64,000 bases of DNA from Bradyrhizobium diversitatis (GCF_016031635.1 NZ_JACEGD010000030.1:117505-181504); one strand, 5' to 3'; shown: positions 42,672 through 50,883, counted from the first letter of the stretch. Translations and numbers: made by a program. The notes: a model not told the origin generated them from the sequence alone.

Positions 42672-43753
42672 CGTTCGACGACGGCCGGCAGCGGGGCGGC
42701 GTCCGTCTTGATCCAGGCGACTGCAAGCTCCCAGGCGACCGACAGGATGATGGGGCCGATGAAGAGACCGATGATTCCATGCCCCAGCGTTCCGCCGATC
42801 ACGCCGATCAGGATGACGAGTGTCGGCGTGGTCAAACCGCGCCCCATCACCAGGGGCTTCAGGACGTTGTCGAGGATGCTGACGATTCCGAGGAAGAAGG
42901 TCAGCAGCAATGCGGTAGTGACGTCCTTGTCGGTCCAGATCCAGACGATCACGGGAATCATGACGAGGGCTGCGCCGATCTGCACGATCGAGAGCAGCAG
43001 GACCAGAACCGCCAGGAGGCCGGCGATCGGGATGCCCGCGAGCTTGAAACCGATACCGGCCAGCAGCGCCTGGACCACCGCGATACCGATCACGCCTTGG
43101 GATACCGCTCGAATGGTCGCTCCCGCCAAATCCAGGAAATGCTCGCTCTGCTCGGGCACGATCCGCGCGAGAAAGCCTCGGCCCGCGGCCACGAGCTGCG
43201 GGCCATAGGGAAGGATGACGCCAGCGACGACGACCGAGAGCAGGAACTTGACTGCTCCCACGCCAGCATCGCCCACAAGACCGAGCAGCGTGCCGGCGAA
43301 CGGCTTCAGATAAGGCGCGACCTGATACAGGGCCGGGCGAAGATTCGTTGAGGCCTGCTCCCACAGCTCGTAAAGCTGCGCTCCGATCAGCGGCCAGGTC
43401 TTGAGGGCCTGCGGCGGCAATGGAATTGTCAGTTCGCCCGCGGCCAGTTCGGCGGCGAAGTCTTTGATGCCATCCGCCGCACCCATGCCGAGCCAGGCCG
43501 CAGGGCCGATGAAGACGGCTAGATTGATTGCGGTGAAGATGGCCGCCGCCAGCTTTGGGCGGCCGCCCAAAGCGTTGGCGAGCAGGACGAAGGCGGGATG
43601 GAGCGCGACGGCAAGCACGAGGGCCCAGACCAGAATGGTCACGAACGGACGGACCAGGTAGAATGTCCAGAAGATCAACAGAGCGAGCAATCCAAGCCGC
43701 ATCAACAGCTGGATCGCGTCCTCGCCGGTGAGACGTTGAAGGAGTGTTCTCAT
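42668..43753 (-). CDS. AI-2E family (PerM-like) membrane transporter (361 aa)
   Basis: Seven to eight helices are visible, with the family pattern LARIVPEQSEHFLDLAGATI, VSQGVIGIAVVQALLAGIGF, TFFLGIVSILDNVLKPLVMG and the C-terminal GGTLGHGIIGLFIGPIILSV. Members include TqsA exporters of the AI-2 signal, sodium/proton antiporters and permeases of unknown cargo. The start overlaps the preceding small gene by ATGA. The gene belongs with the upstream small genes behind the FixK-type site at 44354. Confidence 0.9.
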   Translation of the reverse strand: MRTLLQRLTGEDAIQLLMRLGLLALLIFWTFYLVRPFVTILVWALVLAVALHPAFVLLANALGGRPKLAAAIFTAINLAVFIGPAAWLGMGAADGIKDFAAELAAGELTIPLPPQALKTWPLIGAQLYELWEQASTNLRPALYQVAPYLKPFAGTLLGLVGDAGVGAVKFLLSVVVAGVILPYGPQLVAAGRGFLARIVPEQSEHFLDLAGATIRAVSQGVIGIAVVQALLAGIGFKLAGIPIAGLLAVLVLLLSIVQIGAALVMIPVIVWIWTDKDVTTALLLTFFLGIVSILDNVLKPLVMGRGLTTPTLVILIGVIGGTLGHGIIGLFIGPIILSVAWELAVAWIKTDAAPLPAVVER

Positions 43754-43986
43754 GGCCGCCCCTCTCCGCCGTCTCGTCGGAGACAGATGCCGATGCTCGC
43801 CAGGAGCCCCCGGAACGGAAGGACGACACCGCTCCAGTCAATGTAGGAATTCCGGAGGGGAAGAACCGCGGCGATGTCAAATCCGCCGCAGACGAGCCAC
43901 CCCGGCGTGAGACCGGTGCAGGCTGCTGCAGCGACGCGTGGCGCCCGCAACCTCACGCGCCTCAATCCGGCGGAGCCGGTGCTCAT
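43750..43986 (-). CDS. Uncharacterised small protein between two overlapping genes (78 aa)
   Basis: Both ends overlap neighbours by ATGA (43983-43986 and 43750-43753), which suggests a translated operon member rather than a chance frame. The product is rich in Arg, Ala and Gly, starts MSTGSAGLRRVRLRAPRVAA and has a hydrophobic middle GLTPGWLVCGGFDIAAVLPL. No family or signal is recognised. It might be the decayed remainder of the same lost gene as the DUF2254-like piece upstream. Confidence 0.35.
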   Translation of the reverse strand: MSTGSAGLRRVRLRAPRVAAAACTGLTPGWLVCGGFDIAAVLPLRNSYIDWSGVVLPFRGLLASIGICLRRDGGEGRP

Positions 43987-44267
43987 GATGCCACCCGCCC
44001 CCGTCCCGCGCGTCTGATCGGGTCGCTCTCGTCCTCGCGATGAGACAGGCCGAGGCCCTGTCGATCCTCGATGCGGGCCGCGGCGCGATCCTCCGGATCG
44101 AATCCGGATCGTTCGATTCCGGAAGCGACGGCCGAGAGGTACGCCTGGGCAGATGATGTCGAGAGATCAAGACCAGACGCCATGAACCTGGCTTCCAGCC
44201 GCGACACCAACAAGCCTGCCACGATACTTGCAGCGGCATAGAGGGATGGTATCAGCCAGAGCTGCAT
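43983..44267 (-). pseudogene. Truncated DUF2254-like membrane protein remnant (94 aa)
   Basis: The first 55 residues (LWLIPSLYAAASIVAGLLVS, then SSAQAYLSAVASG) match the start of DUF2254 membrane proteins, which continue with a helix of the type MIALTGIVFSL. Here the sequence changes to charged residues (IERSGFDPEDRAAARIEDRQ) and stops. Most of the usual 400-residue protein is missing. An exact FixK-type site remains 86 nt upstream, and the AI-2E gene follows the small intermediate gene. Confidence 0.5.
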
Positions 44268-44353
44268 TCCGCGTCGTCTCCATGGCTCAGCGCCAGGAGG
44301 GCTTGTCGCCCCTGTTGGCCACGCTCAGCATCGGCGCGGATACCTCCGGTTCG

Positions 44354-44367
44354 TTGATCTCGATCAA
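44354..44367. promoter_or_regulatory. FixK/Fnr-type site, last exact copy in the window
   Basis: TTGATCTCGATCAA is an exact TTGA-N6-TCAA site, nearly a perfect palindrome. It lies 86 nt upstream of 44267 and should drive the AI-2E operon. No exact copy was noticed to its right. Confidence 0.72.
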
Positions 44368-44744
44368 TGGTCGGGATGCAGTCGGCAGATCGATGGAATG
44401 GGACATCACGCAGGCGGTGCGCCGTTGAACAAACAACCTCTCGATTCAATTGGTGCCGCGGGGTGCCGAAGGAATCGCCGAGGATGACGTCGATCCCGGC
44501 CTGGCGAAGAGACCGGGCGCAGACGCTCGCCATTTCGGCTCACCGGAGAGAGCAACGAGACCGTTTCGCTCCGCTCGGTGCGCCGAGGCAACCCCTCGCT
44601 GGAATTCGCGCAGCACGTCCTCGGCGGAGCCGTACGTGAGTTGATAGGATCCGGATCCGGGATTTTGCGAAGGCGCATCCCGATGTGAGCGTCGAGCTCG
44701 CAGGGCCAGGCAGCAGCTCCCCACGAGTGATGTCAGGCGGGCGG
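44368..44744. other. Stretch without a supported gene
   Basis: This stretch lies between the last FixK-type site and the tRNA-Gln-like remnant. Open frames on both strands are short and carry no recognisable domain; a leftward frame with VCARSLRQAGIDVILGDSFG reads like protein but stands alone. It may be decayed sequence at the edge of the block to the right. The further stretch 44799-45008, up to the TetR gene, also shows no gene. Confidence 0.4.
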
Positions 44745-44767
44745 GCGATCTGGTTGGGGCGGGAGGG
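44745..44767. repeat. Direct repeat, left copy (tRNA-Gln 3'-end type)
   Basis: These 23 bases recur at 49265-49287 with one mismatch (T at 44754, C at 49274), in the same orientation, 4,520 bp apart. Bases 44751-44767 are the complement of the 3' end of a tRNA (CCTCCCGCCCCAACCA). This looks like an attachment-site duplication left by an integrated element. Confidence 0.65.
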
Positions 44768-44798
44768 ATCGAACCTCCGAATGGCGGAATCAAAATCA
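44751..44798 (-). pseudogene. 3' half of a tRNA-Gln(TTG) gene
   Basis: Read leftwards, the stretch gives the anticodon loop TTTTGAT (anticodon TTG), variable loop, a perfect T arm (GGAGG-TTCGATC-CCTCC), acceptor strand CGCCCCA and CCA end. The 5' half expected for tRNA-Gln (TGGGGCG start, D arm) is absent; sequence before the anticodon arm is unrelated. The break in the anticodon stem is where many tyrosine integrases recombine. It is not a functional tRNA as it stands. Confidence 0.65.
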
Positions 44799-45008
44799 GT
44801 TTGATTACGTAGGGATTTCAATCCGCGTTTGGAAAAGAAGCTCGAACAGCCCTCAAGAAATCTGAATAGGTTGGCAGCCGTTTCCAAATGAAGAGCGGAC
44901 CTCCTGGGTAGCTCAGCGCCTAATTGACGGTGGTCGTACCACTGTCGTTCTTGAGAATGGACGCGAGTTTCTTCAACAACGCCGCCCGATACGTCCGAGG
45001 GGCGCAGC

Positions 45009-45638
45009 TCAACGCGGTATCCGCCGGATGAAACCGCCGAATACAATCATCTTGAACTCCCTCAAGGCAGCGTCGTTCTTGTCAGCGCGCATTCGCAGGA
45101 GCGCACCCTCCCAGCTATTCAACAGAAAATCGGCAAGCGAAGTGGCTGAAAATTCGGGTGAGATCTCGCCAATTTTCTGGCCATCCGAAATGCATTGCTC
45201 AAACACGGCACTCCAGGATTTGAAGTGCTTCGCCAATTGTTGACGGATCATCGCACTGTGGTCGGCAGCCTCCGCGCTGAAATTGCCGAGCAGGCAGCCG
45301 CGCACGAAGTTGGACTTCCGAAACGCCGCGATGCGGTCGTCGAAAAACGCTTCGAGACGAGCCACCGGGGTCATTTCGGCATTGCAGAGGAAGGCGCGCA
45401 GCCTTGCCAGGCCGCGTTCGGAATATGCATCGATAATTTCAGCCCCGAATGCCTCTTTGCTGGCGAAGTATGTGTAAAACGAACCCTTGGGGACATCTGC
45501 TTGCTCAACGATGCTTTGGATTCCGGAGGCGGAATATCCGTCGGCGTGGATCGACCTGAGGCCGGCTTGGATCAGGTTCTCCCGTGTGCCGAGCTTCGGT
45601 TTCGGACCGCGGCGGGCCTGGCGAGTTTCCATTTCCAT
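45009..45638 (-). CDS. TetR/AcrR-family repressor (209 aa)
   Basis: The N-terminal helix-turn-helix reads TRENLIQAGLRSIHADGYSA, then VEQADVPKGSFYTYFASKEA, typical of TetR. The C-terminal ligand domain (MTPVARLEAFFDDRIAAFRK, FVRGCLLGNFSAEAADHSAM) resembles the AcuR/TetR_C subfamily that senses small electrophiles or acyl compounds. It is divergent from the hydrolase gene at 45784, with a GACCGGTC palindrome between, and probably represses the rightward genes and itself. Confidence 0.9.
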   Translation of the reverse strand: MEMETRQARRGPKPKLGTRENLIQAGLRSIHADGYSASGIQSIVEQADVPKGSFYTYFASKEAFGAEIIDAYSERGLARLRAFLCNAEMTPVARLEAFFDDRIAAFRKSNFVRGCLLGNFSAEAADHSAMIRQQLAKHFKSWSAVFEQCISDGQKIGEISPEFSATSLADFLLNSWEGALLRMRADKNDAALREFKMIVFGGFIRRIPR

Positions 45639-45659
45639 GCCTCTTGACTAATTACAGAC

Positions 45660-45667
45660 GACCGGTC
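45660..45667. promoter_or_regulatory. Palindrome GACCGGTC, likely TetR operator
   Basis: A perfect 8-bp palindrome with AT-rich flanks (CAGAC on the left, ATTTGTC on the right) lies 22 nt upstream of the TetR start. TetR-family operators of the form AGACCGGTCT are common next to such genes. The exact ends of the operator are not determinable here. Confidence 0.5.
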
Positions 45668-45783
45668 ATTTGTCACTTATGAGACACGCAGGGGCGGCTG
45701 TCAAGCCGCCGCTTCTGCCTGCGCACGGCGCTTCAATGCGGCACAGCGCCGCCGACCGCGGCTGCCGGCCCAAGGGACTAGAT

Positions 45784-46692
45784 ATGGTTTCGAAAATTGA
45801 CGTGCGCATTCCCGCCGAAGGGGGGATTGAGCTTGGCGCCTGGTTATTTCTCCCCCACCGCGACGGCGCTGGTCCGGCCATCACCATGGCGCACGGCTTC
45901 GCGGGAGTTAAAGAGCATGGCATCGAACTCTTCGCCAAAGCCTTTGCCGCTGCTGGCTTCATCGTGCTTGTGCATGACCACCGGAATTTCGGTGTGAGCG
46001 GAGGTCAGGCGCGCGGCGACATCGATCCCTGGCAACAGATTGCGGACTGGCGGCGGGCAATTTCCTATCTAGAGGCGCGGCCCGAGGTCGATCCCGATCG
46101 CATTGGCCTCTGGGGGACAAGCTACGCAGGTGGCCACGCCATCGTTCTTGGCGCGACAGACAGGCGGCTGCGCTGCGTCGTGGCGCAAGTGCCGACGATC
46201 AGCGGCTACGAACAGGGTCTGCGACGGGTCGCTCCTGATGCAGCACCGGCGCTGGAACGGGCCTTCAGCGCTGACGAACGCGCACAACTGCGTGGAGCGC
46301 CGCCCGACCGGGAGGCCGTGGTCAGTCCCGACCCGACTGTGCCCGCAGCCTATCGGTCGCGCGATGCGATCGATTTTTATCTGCAGCCGATTCCACCAGG
46401 ACTTTGGGACAACGAGATCACACTCCGCTCGACGCGTCGGGCGCGCATGTATGAGCCCGGCGCCTGGATCGCCCGCGTGTCGCCGACGCCGTTGCTATTA
46501 GTTGTTGCGAAGGACGACAGCGTGACCGTCGCGGATCTCGCGCTTGCCGCCTACGAACGTGCGCTGGAGCCGAAGCGGCTCGCGCTGCTGCCGGGCGGGC
46601 ATTTCGATCCCTATCTCGGTCAGTTTGCGAGAGCCGAGGCCGCGGCGACGACCTGGTTTCGTGAGCATCTCATGCCGACCGGCAGCTCCTGA
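45784..46692 (+). CDS. Alpha/beta hydrolase, dienelactone-hydrolase-like (302 aa)
   Basis: The ATG at 45784 starts MVSKIDVRIPAEGGIELGAW. The fold shows MAHGFAGVKEHGIELFAKAF, the nucleophile elbow LWGTSYAGGHAIVLGA, the acid near LLLVVAKDDSVTVADLALAA and the His in LLPGGHFDPYLG. It resembles the XynA/DLH-like hydrolases and BAAT-type proteins that act on small esters. It is the first gene right of the TetR operator and the likely main repression target. Confidence 0.88.
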   Translation: MVSKIDVRIPAEGGIELGAWLFLPHRDGAGPAITMAHGFAGVKEHGIELFAKAFAAAGFIVLVHDHRNFGVSGGQARGDIDPWQQIADWRRAISYLEARPEVDPDRIGLWGTSYAGGHAIVLGATDRRLRCVVAQVPTISGYEQGLRRVAPDAAPALERAFSADERAQLRGAPPDREAVVSPDPTVPAAYRSRDAIDFYLQPIPPGLWDNEITLRSTRRARMYEPGAWIARVSPTPLLLVVAKDDSVTVADLALAAYERALEPKRLALLPGGHFDPYLGQFARAEAAATTWFREHLMPTGSS

Positions 46693-46743
46693 TCCACTCG
46701 GACACTCCAACGGAGCGTCGAGCCCTTGCAGCGGAGTCTATCG

Positions 46744-47598
46744 ATGACGACAACAAGCAGCCTGAAATGGAACGTGCTGACGATCAAGCGTCCCGGCCTC
46801 AGCCGCGACCTGCCGCCGGGCAAGGAGGAACTCACATGGGTCGCAAACTCCTCAACCCTTATTTATGGCGAGAAAGATGCCGTCCTCGTCGACACCTTCC
46901 TGACCATCGAACAATCGCAAAAGCTCGTTGATTGGGTGGCCGCGAGCAGCAAGAACCTCAAAGCGATCTACGTCACCCATGGGCATGGCGACCATTTCTT
47001 CGGTCTCGCGCCCCTGCTGACTCGTTTTCCGGAAGCCAAGGCCGTAGCGACGCCCGAGATCGTCAAATCGATGAGGGAGCATCTCTCGCCGGCCTGGATC
47101 GACAATTTCTGGCGGCGGCTTTTTCCGGGCGAGATTCCCGATCGCCTGCTCGTCGCCGAACCTTTGGGAGACGACGGCCTGGAATTGGAAGGGCATCGGC
47201 TGGTCCCGGTCAATGCAGGACATACCGATACGGAACGATCGACTTGTCTCCATGTGCCGTCAGTCGACCTGCTGGTTGGCGGCGACGCAGTCTATAACGG
47301 CATCCATCCCTATCTCGGCGAGACCGATCGACATAGCCGGCTCGAATGGATCACTAAGCTCGACCGGCTCGAGGCGCTGCAGCCGAGAGCGGTGATCGCG
47401 GGCCATAAAGTGCCGGAGAATGGCGACGACCCGCACATCATCGGCGAAACCCGGCAATATCTGCGCGACTTCAACCGGCTGGACGAAACAACGGCCACCG
47501 CGCGCCAGCTCTACGATGCGATGTTGGCGCTCTATCCGGATCGCGCCAATCCAGGCTCGCTCTGGGGCGCCGCGAACACGGCCAAGAAACAGCCCTGA
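46744..47598 (+). CDS. Metallo-beta-lactamase-fold hydrolase (284 aa)
   Basis: The metal-binding motif THGHGDHFFG (HxHxDH), the His in VNAGHTDTE, the Asp in VGGDAVYNGIH and the last His in VIAGHK give a complete set of MBL metal ligands. No signal peptide is seen. The start at 46744 is preferred over 46726, since the family begins near SSLKWNVLTIKRPGL. MBL proteins of this size act as thioesterases, glyoxalase II-like enzymes or lactonases; no substrate can be assigned. It follows the alpha/beta hydrolase by 51 nt. Confidence 0.88.
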   Translation: MTTTSSLKWNVLTIKRPGLSRDLPPGKEELTWVANSSTLIYGEKDAVLVDTFLTIEQSQKLVDWVAASSKNLKAIYVTHGHGDHFFGLAPLLTRFPEAKAVATPEIVKSMREHLSPAWIDNFWRRLFPGEIPDRLLVAEPLGDDGLELEGHRLVPVNAGHTDTERSTCLHVPSVDLLVGGDAVYNGIHPYLGETDRHSRLEWITKLDRLEALQPRAVIAGHKVPENGDDPHIIGETRQYLRDFNRLDETTATARQLYDAMLALYPDRANPGSLWGAANTAKKQP

Positions 47599-47634
47599 CA
47601 CTGGCACCATCACTCCACACAGAGGTTCTCGCAC

Positions 47635-48099
47635 ATGAAAAAATCCGTATTTGCCGCTCTTGCCATGATGACTGTCGCGCTGAACGGACATGCATATGCC
47701 CAACCGATTGAAGCCGAGGCACAAGCTCTATTCACGCGCTTCGTCGCGGCGCAGAATACGCATGACGCGAGCCAGGTGAAATCCATGTTGTGGAATTCAC
47801 CTCAAATGCTCTTCTTTTCGCGAGGCATCGAATCCAGAGGGGCGGAGGCGGCGGCCGACCGCTTCAAGGAGTATTACCAAGGCACTTGGCATCTCGAACC
47901 CGAGATGTCGAAATTTCATGTGGCCGCGATCACGAATGATGTCGTGCAGATTTTGGTCCCTATCAAGTTCACGCGAGCGCTTCCAGGCGCCCAGCCGCAA
48001 AGCGATACGTTCCTGATCAGCCAAACCTTCGTGCGGGACGCGCAGGGCTGGCAGATCGCTTCGATCCTGCCGATCGCAAATACGCAGCTAAAACAATAG
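47635..48099 (+). CDS. Exported SnoaL-like/DUF4440-type protein (154 aa)
   Basis: The signal peptide is SVFAALAMMTVALNGHAYAQ. The mature part has the NTF2/SnoaL-like pattern EAQALFTRFVAAQNTHDASQ, MLWNSPQMLFFSRG and a C-terminal sheet FLISQTFVRDAQGWQIASIL. Such proteins are cone-shaped, often periplasmic, with unknown ligands. It is 36 nt after the MBL gene, likely in the TetR-controlled operon. Confidence 0.78.
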   Translation: MKKSVFAALAMMTVALNGHAYAQPIEAEAQALFTRFVAAQNTHDASQVKSMLWNSPQMLFFSRGIESRGAEAAADRFKEYYQGTWHLEPEMSKFHVAAITNDVVQILVPIKFTRALPGAQPQSDTFLISQTFVRDAQGWQIASILPIANTQLKQ

Positions 48100-48352
48100 T
48101 GGCGCGCGCCGGTGTCCAGGATCAACCGTCTCTCAGAAGGTTCGAACCAACGGCGCCAAGCCAATCAAGATCATCAAAACTAGTTGGGCGGAAAGTTCGC
48201 CCAGCGCGTGATCACAGGAACACGCAAACCGCAGGCGACACTCAGCGCGCTCAGGATCGGGACGATATCCCGGTCGCGATCGCCGGCAAGCCGAACCGAT
48301 CTGACATCAACCGAGGCCGCCGTCGCGGCCTTTCTACCTTCGAAGAGCGGCA

Positions 48353-49090
48353 ATGACCGAAAAATCGATCGCGCTCGTCACGGGCGCCAACAAAGGGCTC
48401 GGAAACGAGGTCGCACGGCAGCTCGGCAGGCGCGGACTGCACATCTACCTTGGAAGTCGCGATCTGGCGCGCGGAGAAAAGGCCGCCAGCGAGCTCGTTG
48501 CCGAGGGCCTGAACGTAGTCCCTGTCCAGTTGGACGTCACCATCGACGAAAGCGTTGCGGCGCTAGCCAAGGAGCTCGATCGTCGACATGGCCAGCTCGA
48601 CGTGCTGGTCAACAACGCGGGGATCCTGGTTAGCCGCCCGGCTTTCGAGATCACTTCGGCGGACATGAGGGAAACTTACGACACCAACGTTTTTGGTGTG
48701 GTGCGCATGATCCACGCGATGCTGCCGCTGCTTCAGCGATCCAAGCACCCTCGCATCGTCAACATCGCTAGTACAACGGCCTCGCTGAGGCTCGCCAACG
48801 ATGCGACCACCCTGTTCGGCCAGACGGATACGATCGTTGCCTACGCGTCGTCAAAAACGGCCGTCGTGATGCTGACGGTGCAATATGCCAACGCCTTCCA
48901 TCGAAGCGCCGCCCACGCGCACATCAAGATCAACACCGCAACGCCCGGCTATGTCGCGACAGATCTCAACAACCACACCGGCAACCGCACCGTCGAGGAA
49001 GGGGCAGAGATCGTCGTCGAGCTCGCGACACTTCCCGATGATGGACCCAGCGGCGGCTTCTTCAACGATGCTGGCGTCGTCCCCTGGTGA
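48353..49090 (+). CDS. Short-chain dehydrogenase/reductase (245 aa)
   Basis: Classic SDR motifs are present: cofactor-binding TGANKGLG (about 10-17), NNAG, the catalytic Ser in NIASTTASL and Tyr-x3-Lys in YASSK. The Gly-rich motif and a following Arg (SRD) favour NADP(H). The C-terminal TATPGYVATDLNNHTGNRTV loop resembles carbonyl-reductase-like SDRs. It is 253 nt after the SnoaL-like gene, so it may have its own promoter. It lies at the right end of the block between the direct repeats. Confidence 0.92.
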   Translation: MTEKSIALVTGANKGLGNEVARQLGRRGLHIYLGSRDLARGEKAASELVAEGLNVVPVQLDVTIDESVAALAKELDRRHGQLDVLVNNAGILVSRPAFEITSADMRETYDTNVFGVVRMIHAMLPLLQRSKHPRIVNIASTTASLRLANDATTLFGQTDTIVAYASSKTAVVMLTVQYANAFHRSAAHAHIKINTATPGYVATDLNNHTGNRTVEEGAEIVVELATLPDDGPSGGFFNDAGVVPW

Positions 49091-49421
49091 TCCAGCTTCC
49101 CTTTCTTCGCGTCGGCGATAATGCGACGAGAGTTGCCGGGAACCCACATACGATAAAATCGTAGGTAACCCTCGAAGAACTGCAACGCCGAAGCTTAGGA
49201 CTCAATATGTCCAAACGCGCCGAAGAACCCGCCCGGCACCAGAGCTGTTTATCTCGTAAATTCAGCGATCTGGCTGGGGCGGGAGGGTACTCAGCCAAAT
49301 TGTCGCACTCAGGCGCCTGAAATCGCTACAGAAATCGGAGCAACACGGTGGTGCGTGTCGCAGACTTGTGCCGCACCTCGCAACTCAATCTGGATGGGTG
49401 ATCCAATCAGACAAGCATGCC
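49091..49421. other. Intergenic stretch holding the right direct repeat
   Basis: The 331 nt between the SDR stop and the livF stop contain the right copy of the tRNA-derived repeat (49265-49287). No open frame here carries a recognisable domain, and no integrase remnant was seen. Confidence 0.5.
49265..49287. repeat. Direct repeat, right copy (tRNA-Gln 3'-end type)
   Basis: This is identical to 44745-44767 except for C at 49274. The core TGGCTGGGGCGGGAGG is the complement of a canonical tRNA-Gln 3' end (CCTCCCGCCCCAGCCA). Sequence right of it diverges from the left copy at once, so no half-tRNA is present here. Confidence 0.65.
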
Positions 49422-50135
49422 TCAGTGCACCCCAACACCGAGCAGGCGCTCGACCATCTTGGGGTCGTCCCGTAGCTGCGAGCATTCCCCACTCCAGACC
49501 GCCTTGCCGCGTTCAACCACCATGACATGATCGGCAAAGCGCAGCGCTCGTTCGATCTGCTGCTCGACCAAAACGATGGTCATCTCACCGGAACTCGCCA
49601 GCGCGGTGATGATTTCCATGATCTGATCGCAGATCACTGGCGCGAGCCCCTCGAGCGGTTCATCCAAGAGGAGAACTGAAGGCCTTCCCAGCAGCGTCCT
49701 GGCGAGCGAGAGCATCTGCTGCTCGCCGCCCGATAATTGCGTCCCGAAATGGCGTCGACGTTCGGCCAACCTCGGAAACATCACGTAGACCTCTTCAAGC
49801 GCCTCTCGACCTCGATCTTTGAGACCTGCGACCAGGTTTTCTTCCACCGTCAGCGACCGAAAAATGTCGCGCGTCTGCGGTACGTAGCCGAAACCTCGCT
49901 GAGCACGTGTAGATGCCTTGGACTCCGTGAGATCTGCTTCCCCCAGGAATACTTTCCCGCCATGATGGGTTGTCAGACCCATGAGCGATGCGAGCAAGGT
50001 CGTCTTGCCGACTCCGTTTCGACCAAGGACGCTGAGACGACCTCCGGGCAGAACCTCGAAAGACATGTCATCGATAACGCGGGTGGGGCCATACCCGGCA
50101 CTGAGACCTTTGACTTCAAGACGCGTGGCGGGCAT
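49422..50135 (-). CDS. livF: Branched-chain amino-acid-type ABC importer ATPase, LivF (237 aa)
   Basis: Walker A is GRNGVGKTTLLA, the ABC signature LSGGEQQML and Walker B VLLLDEPLEGLAP, all intact. Length and the SAGYGPTRVIDDMSFEV start match LivF. It overlaps livG by 20 nt and is the last gene of the importer operon. With livG it powers uptake of the ligand bound by the LivK-like protein at 53188. The ligand may not be an amino acid, given the catabolic neighbours. Confidence 0.95.
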   Translation of the reverse strand: MPATRLEVKGLSAGYGPTRVIDDMSFEVLPGGRLSVLGRNGVGKTTLLASLMGLTTHHGGKVFLGEADLTESKASTRAQRGFGYVPQTRDIFRSLTVEENLVAGLKDRGREALEEVYVMFPRLAERRRHFGTQLSGGEQQMLSLARTLLGRPSVLLLDEPLEGLAPVICDQIMEIITALASSGEMTIVLVEQQIERALRFADHVMVVERGKAVWSGECSQLRDDPKMVERLLGVGVH

Positions 50136-50883
50136 CTGCGTAGCTACCTAGATAAGCTCGACGGACTTCCTGATGGTGCGTGACTTCTGCCGGATCGCCC
50201 TGGAAGATCAGCTTTCCGTTGGCGAGAACGAGCACACGGCGGGCAAATCTGAAGACCAGGTCCATGTCATGCTCGATCATCAAAACCGCGATATCAGACG
50301 GCAATCTGTCGATCGCCTCGATGATCTTGGAAGACTCCTCTGACGGCACCCCTGCCGCAGGCTCGTCCAGGAGCAGGACCTTCGGCTCGAGAGCAAGCCC
50401 GATTGCCAGGTCAAGAAGGCGCTGCTGACCGTACGCCAGTTGCGAGACCTGCCTGTCGGCCAGATGTGCGATACCAAGCGTTCCAAGGGCCCGCTCCCAC
50501 TCCCGACGAACGTCCGGCCGATCCATCGGGGAGGAAAATATATTCCTCGTGAGTCCCTTTCGTTGCATCACGGCGAGCGCGACGTTCTGTGCGACCGTCA
50601 GGCTCTTGAAGAGCCTCGTAATCTGAAATGTTCGGATCAAGCCGGCATCGACGCGATCGGAAATCGGTAGCGCGGTCACATCAACCCCGGCGAGGTGTAC
50701 GGCCCCTTGTGAAGGGGTCAAGTCACCGGAGATGACGTTGACGAGCGTGGTTTTGCCCGCGCCGTTCGGGCCGATCAACGCGACCCTTTCTCCCTTCCCG
50801 ATACTGAAGGATATATCATCGTTGACCCTCATCCCGCCGAAGGACATCGACACGTTTCGCAGTTCGAGCAGCGACTGGCTCAC
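50116..50883 (-). CDS. livG: Branched-chain amino-acid-type ABC importer ATPase, LivG (255 aa)
   Basis: A GTG start at 50883 is chosen: it overlaps the livM stop (GTGA) and places VSQSLLELRNVSMSFGGMRV at the N-terminus. The open frame to 51000 lies inside livM. Walker A is GPNGAGKTTLVN, the signature region is LAYGQQRLLDLAIGLA and Walker B LLLDEPAAGVP. It pairs with LivF. Confidence 0.94.
   Translation of the reverse strand: MSQSLLELRNVSMSFGGMRVNDDISFSIGKGERVALIGPNGAGKTTLVNVISGDLTPSQGAVHLAGVDVTALPISDRVDAGLIRTFQITRLFKSLTVAQNVALAVMQRKGLTRNIFSSPMDRPDVRREWERALGTLGIAHLADRQVSQLAYGQQRLLDLAIGLALEPKVLLLDEPAAGVPSEESSKIIEAIDRLPSDIAVLMIEHDMDLVFRFARRVLVLANGKLIFQGDPAEVTHHQEVRRAYLGSYADARHAS

Noticed and set aside
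44446..45046. Overlapping leftward frames between the tRNA remnant and TetR
   Set aside because: They are interrupted, cross the tRNA half and show no domain.
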